Below, in pieces: positions 49,701 through 62,089 of a stretch of 64,000 bases of DNA. The translations under genes were made by a program, and so were the position numbers. Origin of the DNA: Albula goreensis (Eukaryota > Chordata > Actinopteri > Albuliformes > Albulidae). The DNA lies in assembly GCA_022829145.1 (NCBI GenBank), contig CM040755.1:13269063-13333062 (forward strand), written 5' to 3'. Below the pieces are notes generated by a model. It searched no databases and had not been told where the DNA came from. It saw only the letters and a list, made by a program, of their open reading frames with translations. Each line of letters starts with the position of its first letter. Positions within the stretch are counted from its first letter, which is position 1.

Positions 49701-50265
49701 AGTTCTTTAGCACAGGCTCCTGACAGAGAGACAGAGAGGGACTGGCCAGGCTGGCTGGCCTTGAGGTATGGACCCAGTCTCCTGGAGTGATGATAGATGG
49801 TCTCTCTACAGTACTTCTTGACCTGCAGCCAATCCTCTACTTTTACAAAAGGGGGAGTCTTTTGTTAAAGCAGAGAGCATAAAGCTAAAGTGTAAATTTA
49901 GATTTCCTTTGATCTATTGCTGAAGGTAAAAAAAAATGGTCATAGAAAAGACAATTTTGTACAGCCATTTAGCATGAATTCAACTATGCACAGTTCATGG
50001 ACGCTTACAGAAAGTTGCTTGATCTGCAAGCTCCAATAATTAGTCAAGCCTTTATAAAACCCACAGGGTGCAGCTGCATATTGCTTAAATAAGGCGCAAA
50101 CTGTTTCATTTTGTTACTTATTCTATTCAGTCAACACACTGTGAGCTAGGACAACATCAGTTTTGTAATGCGACTTGAAAATTGTTGCAATGTTAATATT
50201 ATGCTTGAATTTAATTTTATTCATTAGAAATTAAAGATTTAATACCCACAGAAATTACTCACTTG
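46710..50265. other. gene-free stretch
   Basis: Good acceptor-like tract (T-rich then TTTAG) at 46914, with a plus frame after it and a CACAG/GTAGTT donor near 47089, but the composition is not protein-like. A duplicated TTTCACTATGA word lies near 48274-48297. The 134-residue minus frame (48518-48922) has no recognisable family. Confidence 0.4.
47597..47687. repeat. imperfect (TG)n repeat
   Basis: About 90 bp of degraded TG dinucleotide with CATG and CG interruptions, evidently an old microsatellite. Confidence 0.85.
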
Positions 50266-50269
50266 TTTT

Positions 50270-50480
50270 ATAAGCAGAAGTTCCCTCCTCCCAGCACTAT
50301 GAGGTCACCACCAAGCCTTTTTTAAGCAATAATCTCATTGTGGTGCAATAATCATCTCAATTAATCATTGAATTACCTCAGATGAAGCTTCTAAGCAAGT
50401 GCACTGACATCAAAGCTAATGTGCACAGACAATTTATCACTTTACACAACAGTAGAGGTAGACAGCCCACCAAACTAAAA
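50270..50480. promoter_or_regulatory. candidate conserved non-coding element with twin GCAATAATC words
   Basis: GCAATAATC occurs at 50326-50334 and again at 50345-50353, 19 bp apart and on the same strand. It is followed by TCAATTAATCATTGAATTACC. GCAATAA matches the CDX/posterior HOX-type consensus. Helical phasing of the two copies suggests cooperative sites. Function is inferred. Confidence 0.32.
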
Positions 50481-50674
50481 CTGAGAAGAAAAGGCTTGCC
50501 TACTTGCTTGAGGTCAAAATTCCTTACTGCTTTTAGAAATCCATGAGCTGGCAGAAGAAAACAATCTTTTTTTAAACCAATCAGGGTTATAGAAACTTTT
50601 TTAGTAGAGGCATTTTTAAAGTCAATTTTCTTTATTACTTTTTATTCAATAAAAGCCTATTAATTAATTCAGGA

Positions 50675-50690
50675 TACAGTGGTGGACAAA
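50675..50690 (+). mobile_element. possible Tc1-like transposon end
   Basis: TACAGTGGTGGACAAA resembles the terminal sequence (TA target plus CAGTGGTGGACAAA) seen at the ends of many fish Tc1/mariner elements. No partner inverted terminus or transposase frame was found nearby. Low confidence. Confidence 0.2.
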
Positions 50691-50849
50691 TTAAATCCAT
50701 GACTATGTAGGTTACAATACTAGAAAAAAATTGAATGTTGTGTAAACAAATCATAATGCGTCACTGTGCTATAATACCAGATACTGTTGGACTCTTCCAC
50801 TTATTCAGGTGGACAGTGTTGACACTTCCCTTTAACTGTCTGATGACAT

Positions 50850-51085
50850 TAAGTTGTGCTGGCAGGCTTTTTTCTAATTAATCCTAGATGGTAAAATTGC
50901 TCACCCACTGATGCTATTCATCTAATGATTTCATTCAAGTTCGTATGTGAAAGTGAGTGACACCTTGAGGATAAGGGTTGAAACACCGTTCACAAGCCTT
51001 TTAGTCACATGATAAGGCATTTTAATGAGCTCTGTCATCAATGTGAGAAATCAAGCTCAAAGCACAAACAGCTGGCATGCTGATC
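50850..51085. promoter_or_regulatory. candidate conserved non-coding element
   Basis: Contains TTTCTAATTAATCCTAG (homeodomain, with a bicoid-class TAATCC), CATCTAATGATTTCATT and CATTTTAATGAGC. Non-repetitive with no coding frame. Confidence 0.28.
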
Positions 51086-51429
51086 AGCCATAGTTCTGCA
51101 TAGCAAACAGGGAGCCTCCAGTCAGACCTCATGCCCCTCCACATGTTTCTTGTTAATGGTTATACATCAGGGGTCTTGCAGATACAACAGCACCATACCA
51201 TGTCTCAGGAAGTTTTGGCTTACCCTGAACTTTGACATGAACACATTCATTCCGCTACCCATAACTCAAATTTCCCTGGGTTCCATTTTAGAAAAGTAAA
51301 CTTGAGTAACACTGCCTCAGTTGATCATCTGGTTTGGTCCAGTAAACAGGAAATGCTAAAGAGCAAATATCTCTCCTTTGGATCACACCGTACTGCCTTT
51401 GGTCTCTGTAACCATTCCATAGATCTTGC

Positions 51430-51810
51430 AGGGGCCTGTTCTTAGGTGTTATTAAAGTCATAAATTTGAATGGGAGTGGCTTGTAAAAGACCTTTAGAGT
51501 GCCTGCAGACTGCCTCTGCTCCCGAACTGGCCGATTTCCATGGTGTCTCTTTTAGCCCGAAAGAGACAGAAAGCAGCTTTCCTGGCATCCTTATGAATGG
51601 CCATGTCGAGGCCTGACACAAACATGTAGGATTGATGGGAATGGGCTAGCCTGTCTGCATTAGCAATCCTGCCACAGAAAGTGCCTCACTCAGCTCTTTC
51701 GACAGGCGGAGTCTAGCTCTCCCTGCAGTATCCCCAGTTCTCTCTCCCCAAGAGGCTTTCCCCTCGGCTGCTCGCACCACGAAAGGCCTACAAAATCAAC
51801 ATCTGGTTTT
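51430..51810. promoter_or_regulatory. candidate conserved non-coding element
   Basis: A GC-richer block of almost 400 bp with CpGs spread through it. It includes GTTATTAAAGTCATAAA at its start and CTTTCGACAGGCGG near 51700. No open frame of interest. Confidence 0.25.
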
Positions 51811-51819
51811 TTAAACTTC

Positions 51820-54800
51820 TCACAAGTGCCATGGGCTGAGACAGGGATCACACAGTATCAAAGGTGATCTAGAGCACCACAGCTGAGTGCTTGGGAAAAG
51901 CACTCTGTGGGCATATAGACAGGACCATGAATCACCCTTTTTGTCTTTTTTTTGGAAACAGACGTTTTGGCTAAACAAGATGTACTCATTACTGAGACAA
52001 ATTCACTTTTATGTTTAGAAAGTTACTGTATACTTTATTTTATGGTGGCCCAAGTTCCATGGGTGTGTTATTTTAAAAAAACACCAGAGCAAGTGCAGCA
52101 GGTTGCAATGCTTTCCTGACCCTGAAAATTTAGGGAAATTGTAAAATGCTCCTTTCTATGACTTTTTTGTCTGCTGGAGAAAAAATATCTCCCAGACCTC
52201 TGCTCTGTGGGGCCAGCTGTGTATCATTTCTAGTTTTGTTTGTTTTCATTGCACAGTATTGAAACGGAATGTCGCTAGATGTTTCTGTGGATAGCGTCAA
52301 ATCCAAACAAGCGCCAATTGAAAGGGATCTCTGTTTCTGGCACTGACTTTTCAGGGAATGATTGATCCCATGTGAGTTTCCAGCATTCTGCATTCACTGA
52401 AATATTTTATCGCATGCTCAGTTTCCCCTCCTGAGAGTCTTTATGCAGTGCACCCAGACCCATTAATCGTATTTCGTGCAAGCGCTTTTAAAAATCACAC
52501 TGGAGTGCCTCGAGTTTACAGCTGTGCCCCCAAAAAAAAAAAACTTTGCATGAGAAGGATTAATTTCCCTACATGTGTGTCCCACATAAGCCCAATTATG
52601 TAGAGTCATTACAGGGGCATGAAAAACCAGCATACGCATTGTATGGCCAGTAACCAGATGGCTTCACCAGAGCAAAGCTCCTTTTTGTGTTGGTCTCTGA
52701 CCTTTAACAAAAAAAGACATATTTAAGACGTTTACCCTTAGAAGAAAAAAAAATCAAGGGGGACTATTCTAATTGTGTGAGTTACGGAAGATTCCCATAC
52801 AAGGCTGTCAGACCATCTGTGGGAGGGGAGTTGAGATTTCTGTTGGGGGAGGGTTTTCTACAGCTCGAGCAAACAGGCCATGAAGAGGAGCTGCCACTCT
52901 CCTTTTTTAAAATGTAAATGAAAGTGACTTTGTTTGGGGTTAAAGAACTCTCAGGGGGGGCAAGTAGCAGCCATCTGAAAGCTGCTAAAGTCCACAATAA
53001 TTCCATCCTGTGAGCACAACAGAGCTCAGATGAAGAGCTCAGGAAAGGATGTCAGGGTGTCAGCTCGTATTAAACGAGGAAACATTGTGTGTCCACAGAG
53101 GCGTGAGCCCACAGGCTCATACGTTGTCTCTGCTCATTGAGCATACCCACCCAGAGGAGGCCAGCCTGTTAGATATGCTGTTTGTCAGTGCTTTTAACAA
53201 AAGCCAACAGAACCAATCCCAAAGAACAGGAAAGAAAAATTTCCCCTCTGGAAAGTTCATTCTTTAAAAGTATCACGATGTGTAAAATAATAGTCAAAAG
53301 GCTGAAATTATCATTAAATCATTCAATTTATGCAGGATTTTTAATGTGCTGTAGAAGAGAGAAGTATACGTCACATGTGATTCTCCATTGTAAGGATTTG
53401 TTTCCTTCTACACCAACAAAACATCTTTTTTTGAATCTTCAATTGAATTGCTATAAATTAGACAATGAGCTTTTTTTGTTATTTTACCATGAAAAGAAGC
53501 TTATCAATGGCCTATCTGAAAGAGTTTACAACAATTACCCAGAGGGTAATTTAGTTCATGCTTTGGCCCTAGGTGTCTCAGTAAAGAAAATACACTGAGC
53601 AATAGTGAAAGCACTTGGAGAGTGTAACCTCTTGTGAACTTGGTAATTACCATGCACTTTGCCCGTAGGAAGCCTTGTACAGTAGTGGGAGGCCCACTCT
53701 CTATTTAGAGCACAGAACACAAGAGAGGCTGCTCAACATCCCCCAGAGTAATCAGGGTCCCATTAAAAAGAACATATAGACAATAAAACACCCCAGAAGA
53801 AGACCCTGCCTTTCACAGCACCAGGGGCCGGGAACTCAGGCAATCACGCTGAATGGAGACACAGGACAGGCGCGCTGGTCGGCAGGATGCTGAAAAGTAT
53901 AATTTACCCAATCTACCAAGTTACCTAATTCATTCAATGTACTGGATGTCCCATAAAAGGAAAGTAGCAGAAAAGAAATTTCAGTAATGTCAACCAAATC
54001 AGGCATTCTGACACTTACCTTTATGAGGACATTCTTAAAATGTTATTATAGTTATTTCCATTTTCATGATTGAATCATCACATCAGGGGAAGTTTAAATC
54101 TACTATGTCTGGAATGTTTTGTGACTTTGATAGAGCTTGTTCGGAACAATAAATAAGTTCTAAGACTACTTGGGAACATTCTCCACAAATGGCTAACTAA
54201 TCAAAAAAATTCAAAAAGGTTCATAAATTATAGCATGTTACATGGGTGCACGCTATAGGTCCAGAAGCTGAATCACAGCCAGCCACACGTGCACACAGCT
54301 CTTGTGCTTCTGTGTTCACCTCGCCTAGGGGCCCAGACTTTAAAAGTTTTGCCATTTTCCCACTGGCTTTTGTTCTTTAAATAGTGGCTTTTCTCAAGAG
54401 CATGCAGCTGTAGCTGGAAAACAATCAACAAAAATAGCCCTTAATTTGGGAGAGACTAGTTACCACATCAAATTTCTGTTCCAGCTTCAAAGTGCACTTT
54501 TCGTCTGGCCCCACCCACAACTTCCAACCGCAAGTGAATCTCCAAAACACAGACATCGAAGATGAATCACACACGCTCATCACTGAGCGGGCTGCTCCCC
54601 AGCACTCAGCATTACTGTACGGGAAATATGATGTCTCATTGCTGGTTCGTCAGCCAGTTAGCAGTCCTGTGTGCGTGACACATCATGACACCCCATGATT
54701 TCAAAACATTCTGAAATAGCTTCTTTGCTTTCAAATTATTTTTATTCATCATGTGTCCCAAGAAAGTATCAGGAAAGTTTATTACATTCAGGCCACAGAC

Positions 54801-57040
54801 AGTGACATCACAATTGAAATCATATGGTTGAGGAGTATACTGTTTGTAAACATTCCTTTCCTTGATCAAAGGGCAGATTTTCCCTAAGGTGTCATTCAAA
54901 AATGTAAACCAAAATATGTTTTTTTAAATTAGTGGATTGCTATGGGTTACGATGTAAGGAAATGCACAATAAAATGTCATAACCTTGAAATTTTGAAATT
55001 GGCATTCTCCCAGAATACAGGCATAAATGTGTATAGATAATAACTAGACAGTTTATGGATCAATGAACGTTAAGGTAACGCAGCATTCTGTGGCTGCTGC
55101 AATTACCATAGTAGAAAATGCCACGTCATCAACTGTGCACAGACTGCAACACCCCCCAACCCAAAAAACAAGCACTCTTCCCAACTGATCTCTAAAGCAA
55201 ACCACTCCACTGGCATGGAGGATGTTGTGGTTTGCGCTGGGTCCCCACAACAACAGGATGGGTCACATGGCAAGGTCTGCTCGGCTCACGTCCCGCACGT
55301 GCAAATGTATGAAGCACAGCCAATGTGAAGATACACAGACACAGGTTATTAAATCTGGCTTCAACATAAATTAGAACTGAAATCTTGCAGGAGAGTAACA
55401 AGGTTAACATACGAAAGAATAAACATATAAAGCACATTTGTTCTGTAGCATAATAAGATCTGATTCAAAAAACCTGCCATGTGTCACATTTGTTAAGAAT
55501 CTGTGGTCCTCAGTTTCAGACATCACCAACGACCATGTGCACTAAACTGCACAAATGTGACAGATGCCCACTTGAGTCATCCAGGAGATTATCAAATAAG
55601 GACTCTCTGTCCCTCAATGGGATCGAATGAGACCTTCATCATGTTTCAGGCTAACTGAGTTGAACTTTAACACAATGTTTTTGATGCTTCGTTCTCAAAG
55701 ACCGAGATGGTCGTTCTTTGCTCTGAAAACAAGTTTTGGGGAAAAGAAGCTCAGCTGAAATGGAACTTGTCTGAGGGCAGAGATCCCAGAACTGCTGCCA
55801 TATCAGTTAGCAGAGCCAGGAATCCTAGGGTAGCCACCCAGTGAATAACTTCACATAACTTGAGAAGGACATAACAGCTACAAAAGAGATAAAGTTAACA
55901 CCCCAAAGCAAAGGCAGCCAAATGGACAGCCTCCACATATCCAGTCTTCTTTCACCAGCATGATACATGTGGATTATTTTTTAAAACCTACACAAAGAGG
56001 GAAAATCACTTAATTTGATCTGCAGTGTGCTTCTAATTGAGGGAGTTCCCTCACTTAGAAAACAAAGCCAAAGAAAGAATAAAATAACGTCTGAGACCTT
56101 CATTCAACATGCAAGACGAAGCTTGTCTGTAGCCTGGAGAAAGAAATGAACAATTGTGTTAAGCTACTTCAGTAGTTTATCTCTGTGGAAAACTGCAAGA
56201 TAAGGGGCTGTGTTACTTGCATTAGGTGTCCCTAATTACTATATCTGTCTAAACCTTTTATTTATCATTATAAAAAACTAATTTTTGGTGAATTAAAATA
56301 TTGAACATTAATTAAAACCTAAATGTAGCTGCAAAAAAGGCACTTTAGTTCTATATTGCAGTCAGATCACCTTGTTGATTCAAACAATTCGTGCAAGCAG
56401 AATCCAGATTTAATCCCAAACTTCTTTTGGTCTGGATGGTGAGAACTATGAAGGGAGAACAGTTTGGGTGCTTACGTTTTCCCGGTCGTTGCTCCATTAT
56501 TAAATCAATATGGCGATACTTAGCATGTGAATGGGGCGAACAAAGCGGCCCTTGAGTGTAAACTGTCTTTGTGGTTATTGTGAAAATCATGCAGGTCAAG
56601 CCTGGCACTTTTGTTTGGCTTTCAAAAGCGGCATGAGCTCAAGCTGTTTCTTCCTCCCTTTTTTCATGTGCTCAGACTAAAAATGAGCTTCGTCCCTTTT
56701 AATCAGCCATAAGGAACAGCGGTATTTGTTTTGGTGAACTAGATAATCTTTTCAAAGGAGTTGCAAGGAGTTCATTTCTGTTTTTTTTTCTACAGTGCTC
56801 CAGACCTTTTGCATGGTGGTTATCTTACAAAAATCTTTTTAAACATGAGTATACATTCCGTGTAAATTCGAATCCTTCATACTTCTCAGATTAATTAAAG
56901 CACCTGATACTGAAATATGTAAATCTTCCATAATCAGAAGACTGAAGAAACTCTAATTCTTCAATTTCACCAACCACACACAACTGTAATTTTATTTCAT
57001 AAATAAAGAGGACCTACAATAACAGAGCTCTGCATCTCAT
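51820..57040. other. gene-free stretch
   Basis: Chance frames only, including a 138-residue plus frame at 53182-53598. Perfect donor-like word on the minus strand at 54009-54013 (GTAAGTG) lacks an upstream acceptor. A GC-richer patch lies at about 53700-53890. Confidence 0.4.
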
Positions 57041-57049
57041 CTTTGTGAC

Positions 57050-57200
57050 ATCTTTATAAACACCTGCAAAATGTTACCTTGAGTAACCAGCGAATAAAGT
57101 GAAAATAATTACAGCTGTGCACTGGTTTAATGACTCAGCAAAGCCTTAGCTGTACTCAGCGACTTTACAATATTCCTGCATTTCCAACCCAATTACATGG
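57050..57200. promoter_or_regulatory. candidate conserved non-coding element with ARE/MARE-like site
   Basis: Contains TGACTCAGCA at 57131-57140, which matches the antioxidant response element core TGACnnnGC and most of a MAF recognition element. Nearby words are AATAATTACAGCTGTGC and CCTTAGCTGTACTCAGC. Confidence 0.3.
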
Positions 57201-57204
57201 CTGG

Positions 57205-58135
57205 AAGAGCATAGCTAAGCTTTACCTATACGGTCCCCTCCTGTGCAGTAGCTTACCAAGTCAATTTACAAAGCTGCCGTTCAATAAAGTCTCGGCGCTT
57301 CAGAGCAGATTCAAATGGACAAACAAGCAGTTGTGGGATGCAGTGTAATGTCCTCTATTATTTATTCTCTTTGAGGCCCCCAAAACCCAGAGATAGACTT
57401 ACATTTTATGTATTAACTATTTGCATTGCTGTATATTTTCTGAATGTACCTCCCATATTTTCTGACCTTCTGATTTGAACCAATCATAGTGTTTTGGTAT
57501 GGATAGCAAAGTCTTTGTTCACCCACACGAATCAGTGATTGACACACTACAACAAATCCACCTAGCATAGGGTAACGGGAGCTTTACTCTCTTATCACTA
57601 GTTAGTGCAATTCCATAGTCACAATGTTACAGTGTTGCCCAGGTCTGTCATGTGTCACCACTACAAGTAAAAGCACAGATTAATAGGCGCAGGCTTGTTT
57701 TTTGATAGTACAGCTAAAAAGGGAATTTCAGGATTGCATTTTGCCGCTCTTCTATTTGATTATGCTTTCTGTCATAGTCCTGAATACTTTGTGCCTGTCT
57801 CCCCGTTCAGCTGGGAGCACCCTGATGTGCAGATGTGTGACACACTTAATGGTGGCTAAACCACGTTCAGTGTGTCAGTGATCAGTGGGGGTTAGGCTGG
57901 AAAATCAAACGCTGACTGCTGCATGTGTCTTAATCTTCACTGATAAACCCTGACAGTCACATTCACAATAGTGTCAAATCTCTGAGCTCAGCTCATCATA
58001 AATATTTTTCTCAGAAGAAGGGAGAAAGGAGACGTGTATTTTTTAAGCTGCTCGGGCTAGTTTAAGCACGTTACTGCTAGTCACAGATTTATGCTTGCAC
58101 AGAGGAAAACATTAATATACGTTTAACCCCCGACA
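57205..58135. other. gene-free stretch
   Basis: No supportable feature. The plus frame at 57130-57348 is a chance frame. Confidence 0.4.
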
Positions 58136-58139
58136 CTAG

Positions 58140-58385
58140 CTTCAAAGATTTCCCAATCGGTCTCTGTTAATTAGGAATCTCCCACAGTAATAAAAACCTG
58201 CTCCAGCTTGTCTAATGGTGTGACCTGTTGAGTCAGGATTACAGTCTCCAGCTGCTCTTGGCCTCCCTGATATCTGTGTAATAAATAAGGACAGCCACCC
58301 ATCTGCAAAGCTGTGTGAATCACTCGCATTTAATTTAGCATGCCACTAATGAGCACTGTACAGTGTGTTAGGCTGCTAAAACTGT
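58140..58385. promoter_or_regulatory. candidate conserved non-coding element
   Basis: Non-repetitive block with CTGTTAATTAGGAATC, an AP-1-type TGAGTCA at 58229-58235, CGCATTTAATTTAGC and CACTAATGAGC. Strong texture of a homeodomain-rich enhancer. Conservation untested. Confidence 0.32.
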
Positions 58386-58389
58386 GAGG

Positions 58390-59155
58390 ATAGGACACAA
58401 AAATGTGGTGAATGGGGATGTTAGGCAGAGGAAGTTTCAGTGTCTGATTTGAATTGTGATTGAATCGTGAGATCTTTTATAGAAGGATCTGCATGAGCTC
58501 ATCAGCAGGACTTTCAATCACTTGCAAAATTCCAACTCTAATACTTCCTGCTCTCTTTCACAACTTTTTGAAATAGCTACCAGGTTCCACTTCATTTACT
58601 TCTGTAGCACATAGTCTAGTTGACACCTGGTCTGTGCCAACGACCCACTGACATTCCAGCACAGTTCACACTAATCCAATATGAGCTACAGCCTTCCTGT
58701 CCTTCGCATTAGTATGTGTGTGGTTAGAGAGGGTTAACAATACCACAGTGTAAAGTGAGTGTTGGAGGGATGTGTTTGGAACCATTTGGAATTATGGTCT
58801 GTATCATGAATTAGGACAGCTATTTAGCTGTGCCTTCCTTTATGCCAATCAACTCCATGCCATGAAGAATAGCTTAATCTGACATGCCTAATTCTCAAAA
58901 TGTTAATTCATGCATGCACTTCAGCCGCATACAACAGGTTCCTCCTTTGAAACACTTTAGGTGAGTGGAATTGCAAGTATATTAATTAAACCAACTTTTA
59001 AATATGAGCAAGATTTTAAAAAATATCAGTCCACATTTTGTATATTCCCTGTTGTCTGGTGTTTTTAAGATTGTTGTGCACATAACTCTCAGAGCCTTTG
59101 GATGAAAAGCTTTGCACATAAGTCCTTGATAGTGCCAAAGCCAAGCTCCACAATT
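58390..59155. other. gene-free stretch
   Basis: AT-rich with no supportable feature. A GTGAGTGG donor-like word near 58960 has no paired acceptor. Confidence 0.4.
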
Positions 59156-59159
59156 GGAT

Positions 59160-59500
59160 GGTCTAGGAAGAACCCGCGTTCAGCATGCAGAATGAGCAGG
59201 GCATGCTGGGAAGGGTGAGGGGGATATGTGGGCTGCATGGCTGAACAGCAGCCATGAAGTGATCCTGGCCCTGGGCCAGGGGATGGTGGGTGCAGTTGGC
59301 CGGGGGCAGCGTGGTTTACCACGCCACAGCTGTCCCGGACTCGTCCCGGGGGGCACGTCCGGCAGGACTGTCTGAGAATGCCACACCTGCCCGCCACGCA
59401 CACCCCCATCCTGCAGGGCCACTCAAGGCATAGTCAGCACATCTCGATCAGACACCTGTCCATCTGTCTGTCTGCCTGCCTGCGGGGCCCACCACACAGC
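59160..59500. promoter_or_regulatory. orphan GC/CpG-rich island
   Basis: A sharply GC- and CpG-rich block of about 340 bp in AT-rich surroundings. It contains a canonical plus-strand G-quadruplex motif (59208-59232; loops AA, TGA, ATATGT), the palindrome CCTGGCCC-T-GGGCCAGG (59264-59280), a GTCCCGG direct repeat (59332 and 59343) and a short TCTG/CCTG tetranucleotide run near 59465-59484. The minus frames crossing it have no recognisable protein features. It may be an orphan CpG island, an enhancer, or a promoter of a non-coding transcript. Confidence 0.35.
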
Positions 59501-59504
59501 CCAA

Positions 59505-59710
59505 AAATGATTCATTTTAAAGAAGGTCAGACCTGAATGGGCCACATTTATTTATTATTTTATACAATTCCTTTATCAAGCAGGAAGGACTGGAAATCTG
59601 GACATAAACTATCAATTTGTGGGTATAAATATTATGATCAAATGATGATTAAATATTTAGATCCACAAATTATATAGCATATATTTGTATAAAAGATATA
59701 TTTACATTTT
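59505..59710. other. AT-rich flank
   Basis: No supportable feature. Confidence 0.35.
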
Positions 59711-59713
59711 CTC

Positions 59714-59765
59714 TACATTTAAATATTTCGCAGACACTCTTATCCAGAGCAACTTACAAAAGTGC
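59714..59765 (+). mobile_element. ray-finned fish dispersed repeat core
   Basis: TACATTTAAATATTTCGCAG followed by ACACTCTTATCCAGAGCAAC and TTACAAAAGTG closely matches the short core (cagacactcttatccagag) that recurs in interspersed repeats of many ray-finned fishes. Only about 50 bp is recognisable, so the parent element is not assigned. This match is the main hint of the organism. Confidence 0.5.
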
Positions 59766-59769
59766 ATGC

Positions 59770-62085
59770 GATAAGCTAGAACAAGTGATATATAAAAAGA
59801 TAGATAGATAAAAATGTGATGAATCTCTTCATCAGAAACAGAAATTAATGAATAATTGGATCAAGGAAGTACATGTGATTGAAAATGTCTGCTTAAATGA
59901 AGGAATTATATCACAGATTAAATTAATGGTATAAATGTGTGGAAATATTGATGCTACAGATAGAAAGGGCTGTTTTGCTGTTTAGGCTGTGCATGAGTCA
60001 TGTCAGTGGCCTCCTGTTGCCTCAGCATGCGGGACAAGGGTCCTTTCAAATTATGAGTCTCATTATCTGCCTGCACACAAAATGAGAAAATCTCATATTT
60101 CATACCAAAATGCCAAAATGAAAACAGCGGCAACACCATTGTTGATGTGCAGTGGCCAGGCATTGCAGATCTGTGGAGATAATTATGTGGGGCAATACCT
60201 TAAAATAGGCTGTCAGGTTCAGTTCCATGTGACTGTGATCAACACATCACAAAATATAAGAATGCATTTTTTAAACATTCATCAGAGCCTGTCACATTTG
60301 AGGGGATCTAAATTATGCATCTGTACAAAATGACACAATAATAGCTTTGGCCATCAGGAACCAGTGGTGGAGAGGACCTATGCAGTGAAAATTATTAAGC
60401 ATGTGATTGCATGGATAGACTCAACAGTGGATGTTAGTGAGTGAAAAATAAGTGATATAAACCATGGTATTGTAAAAACTAATGGGTAGGAATGACTACC
60501 CAGGAAAGACTCTAAAATGCAATATATACATCGGCTGAAGTCACCATAAGCCAATGTCCTCCCAGACAGGATGGGTCTTAACGTGTCCCACAGGAATATC
60601 ATTTAAACATCTGTGTCATAAAGGAGCTAGGTGACACACATAGCCACAGGACACTCCCCATACATCATTTATCTCCTGGCAACCCAAGACTCCCTCAACA
60701 GGAATTCAGTGTTCTTCAGACTGTATAATCTCCTCAAACCCAAGCGTGTTACTGTGATTCCAATTATTTAGTGTAACAACAAGAGCAAAAAAGTCACACA
60801 TTGGTCTTAAAATATATTTAGGGAGGGTCAAGGTTTTGTACCTTTTTTGGAAACAAATACTTTCTGCGAAACCACCAATTTATGGATTTTTCATATGAAT
60901 TCATAGATCCGCAAACTGTATTTACTCATAATTATAAGTGTGTGTCAATATTTTTCATAACCTGAATTCAATATCTAAGAGTAAATTTAAATATCCATGC
61001 ATGGAAAGGCAGACCAGTGACATACGTGCTTGACAGTGAGTGTTTAATGGCGTTCACCTTCTGTCAATCTGGGTGGCCCCTTCCTGGGCAAAGTGGCTCC
61101 ACTGAGAGCTATGCTGATTGATGAAGAGCCCGTCTCTGCACTTCACTGGCCTGCACCCCCATTTGTCACAGAAGTGCGCAGAGCTGCCGGGACTCCCATC
61201 TCCCCACCATCTGCAGGGACATTCCATTCTGTAAATCAGGGTGACATCCGACACTTTCTCCTGTCTGAGATACAGGCCCCCAGTTACCCTGCTGATGCAC
61301 TGGTATTCATGGCCTCCACACTGATGGGTCATTTTCACCACGTTCTAAAAAAAAAAGGTCATTCCATTGTAGTCAATACTGTTTTCCATAACTCACCAGC
61401 TGTTGTTATGGGGAATTCTCCCTGCTACATGATCACCCATGAGCTTTGTTTCAATTTCCGTTTCCTTTTTCAACCCTTCTTGGACACTTATCCATCAGTA
61501 GTCATGTGCATATACATGGAACTGCCTTACAAATACTTGCTTATGTGATTCTGGAATGGACACACAGAATGCATAGATCACAGCCATCATAAATCATCAC
61601 ATCATTATCACAGGTGACACTGTGATCACCTCCCTGCTCCTTATCACAGCCAAGAGAAAGAGCCTCCCTCAGTCAGTGTGTGGTAGCACACACACATTTA
61701 CAATCAAGAAGCACGGCAAACAGCCTCCACAAGCACTGCATTTAAATGCTTCCAAATGCAAATGGTCATGTTACATTTGTTTGTGTCACTGGGGACACTC
61801 ATACAGCTGCTTTGCAGATGAGGTGCAAATGGACAACTAAAAACAATCATGTGTTTATGATAGTTTCCAAGGTGAGATGATCTTGCTCGCCACAAGGTGA
61901 GAACCCTATGTCTTCTGTCAGAGTAGTTGAACTCTTTAAAAGGGGCCAGGAGCCAGATATAATCCAATGCAGTTTCTTTTTACCATTGTGAAAAGCTCTT
62001 TATACATGCCTAGGGTACACAAGTCAAATTGAATGAGATGGGTATGTGGCAGTAAGAAAAGCTCAAGAAGCACTAAAGCTTCAAT
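59770..62085. other. gene-free stretch
   Basis: Chance frames only, including 151 plus and 95 minus residues at 61054-61548 that overlap one another. A short AGATAGATAGATA run lies near 59799-59811. Confidence 0.4.
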
Positions 62086-62089
62086 TTGC

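Noticed and set aside
53182..53598. 138-residue plus frame
   Set aside because: Random-looking Lys/Leu/Ser-rich sequence without splice or promoter context.
56866..56876. Second B-box-like word (AATTCGAATCC)
   Set aside because: No A box or tRNA fold around it.
59089..59422. Pro/Cys-rich minus frames over the GC-rich island
   Set aside because: Long frames are expected in GC-rich DNA because stops are rare; no domain seen and two frames compete.
61093..61548. 151-residue plus frame overlapping a 95-residue minus frame
   Set aside because: Two overlapping frames on opposite strands with no recognisable family and no gene signals.
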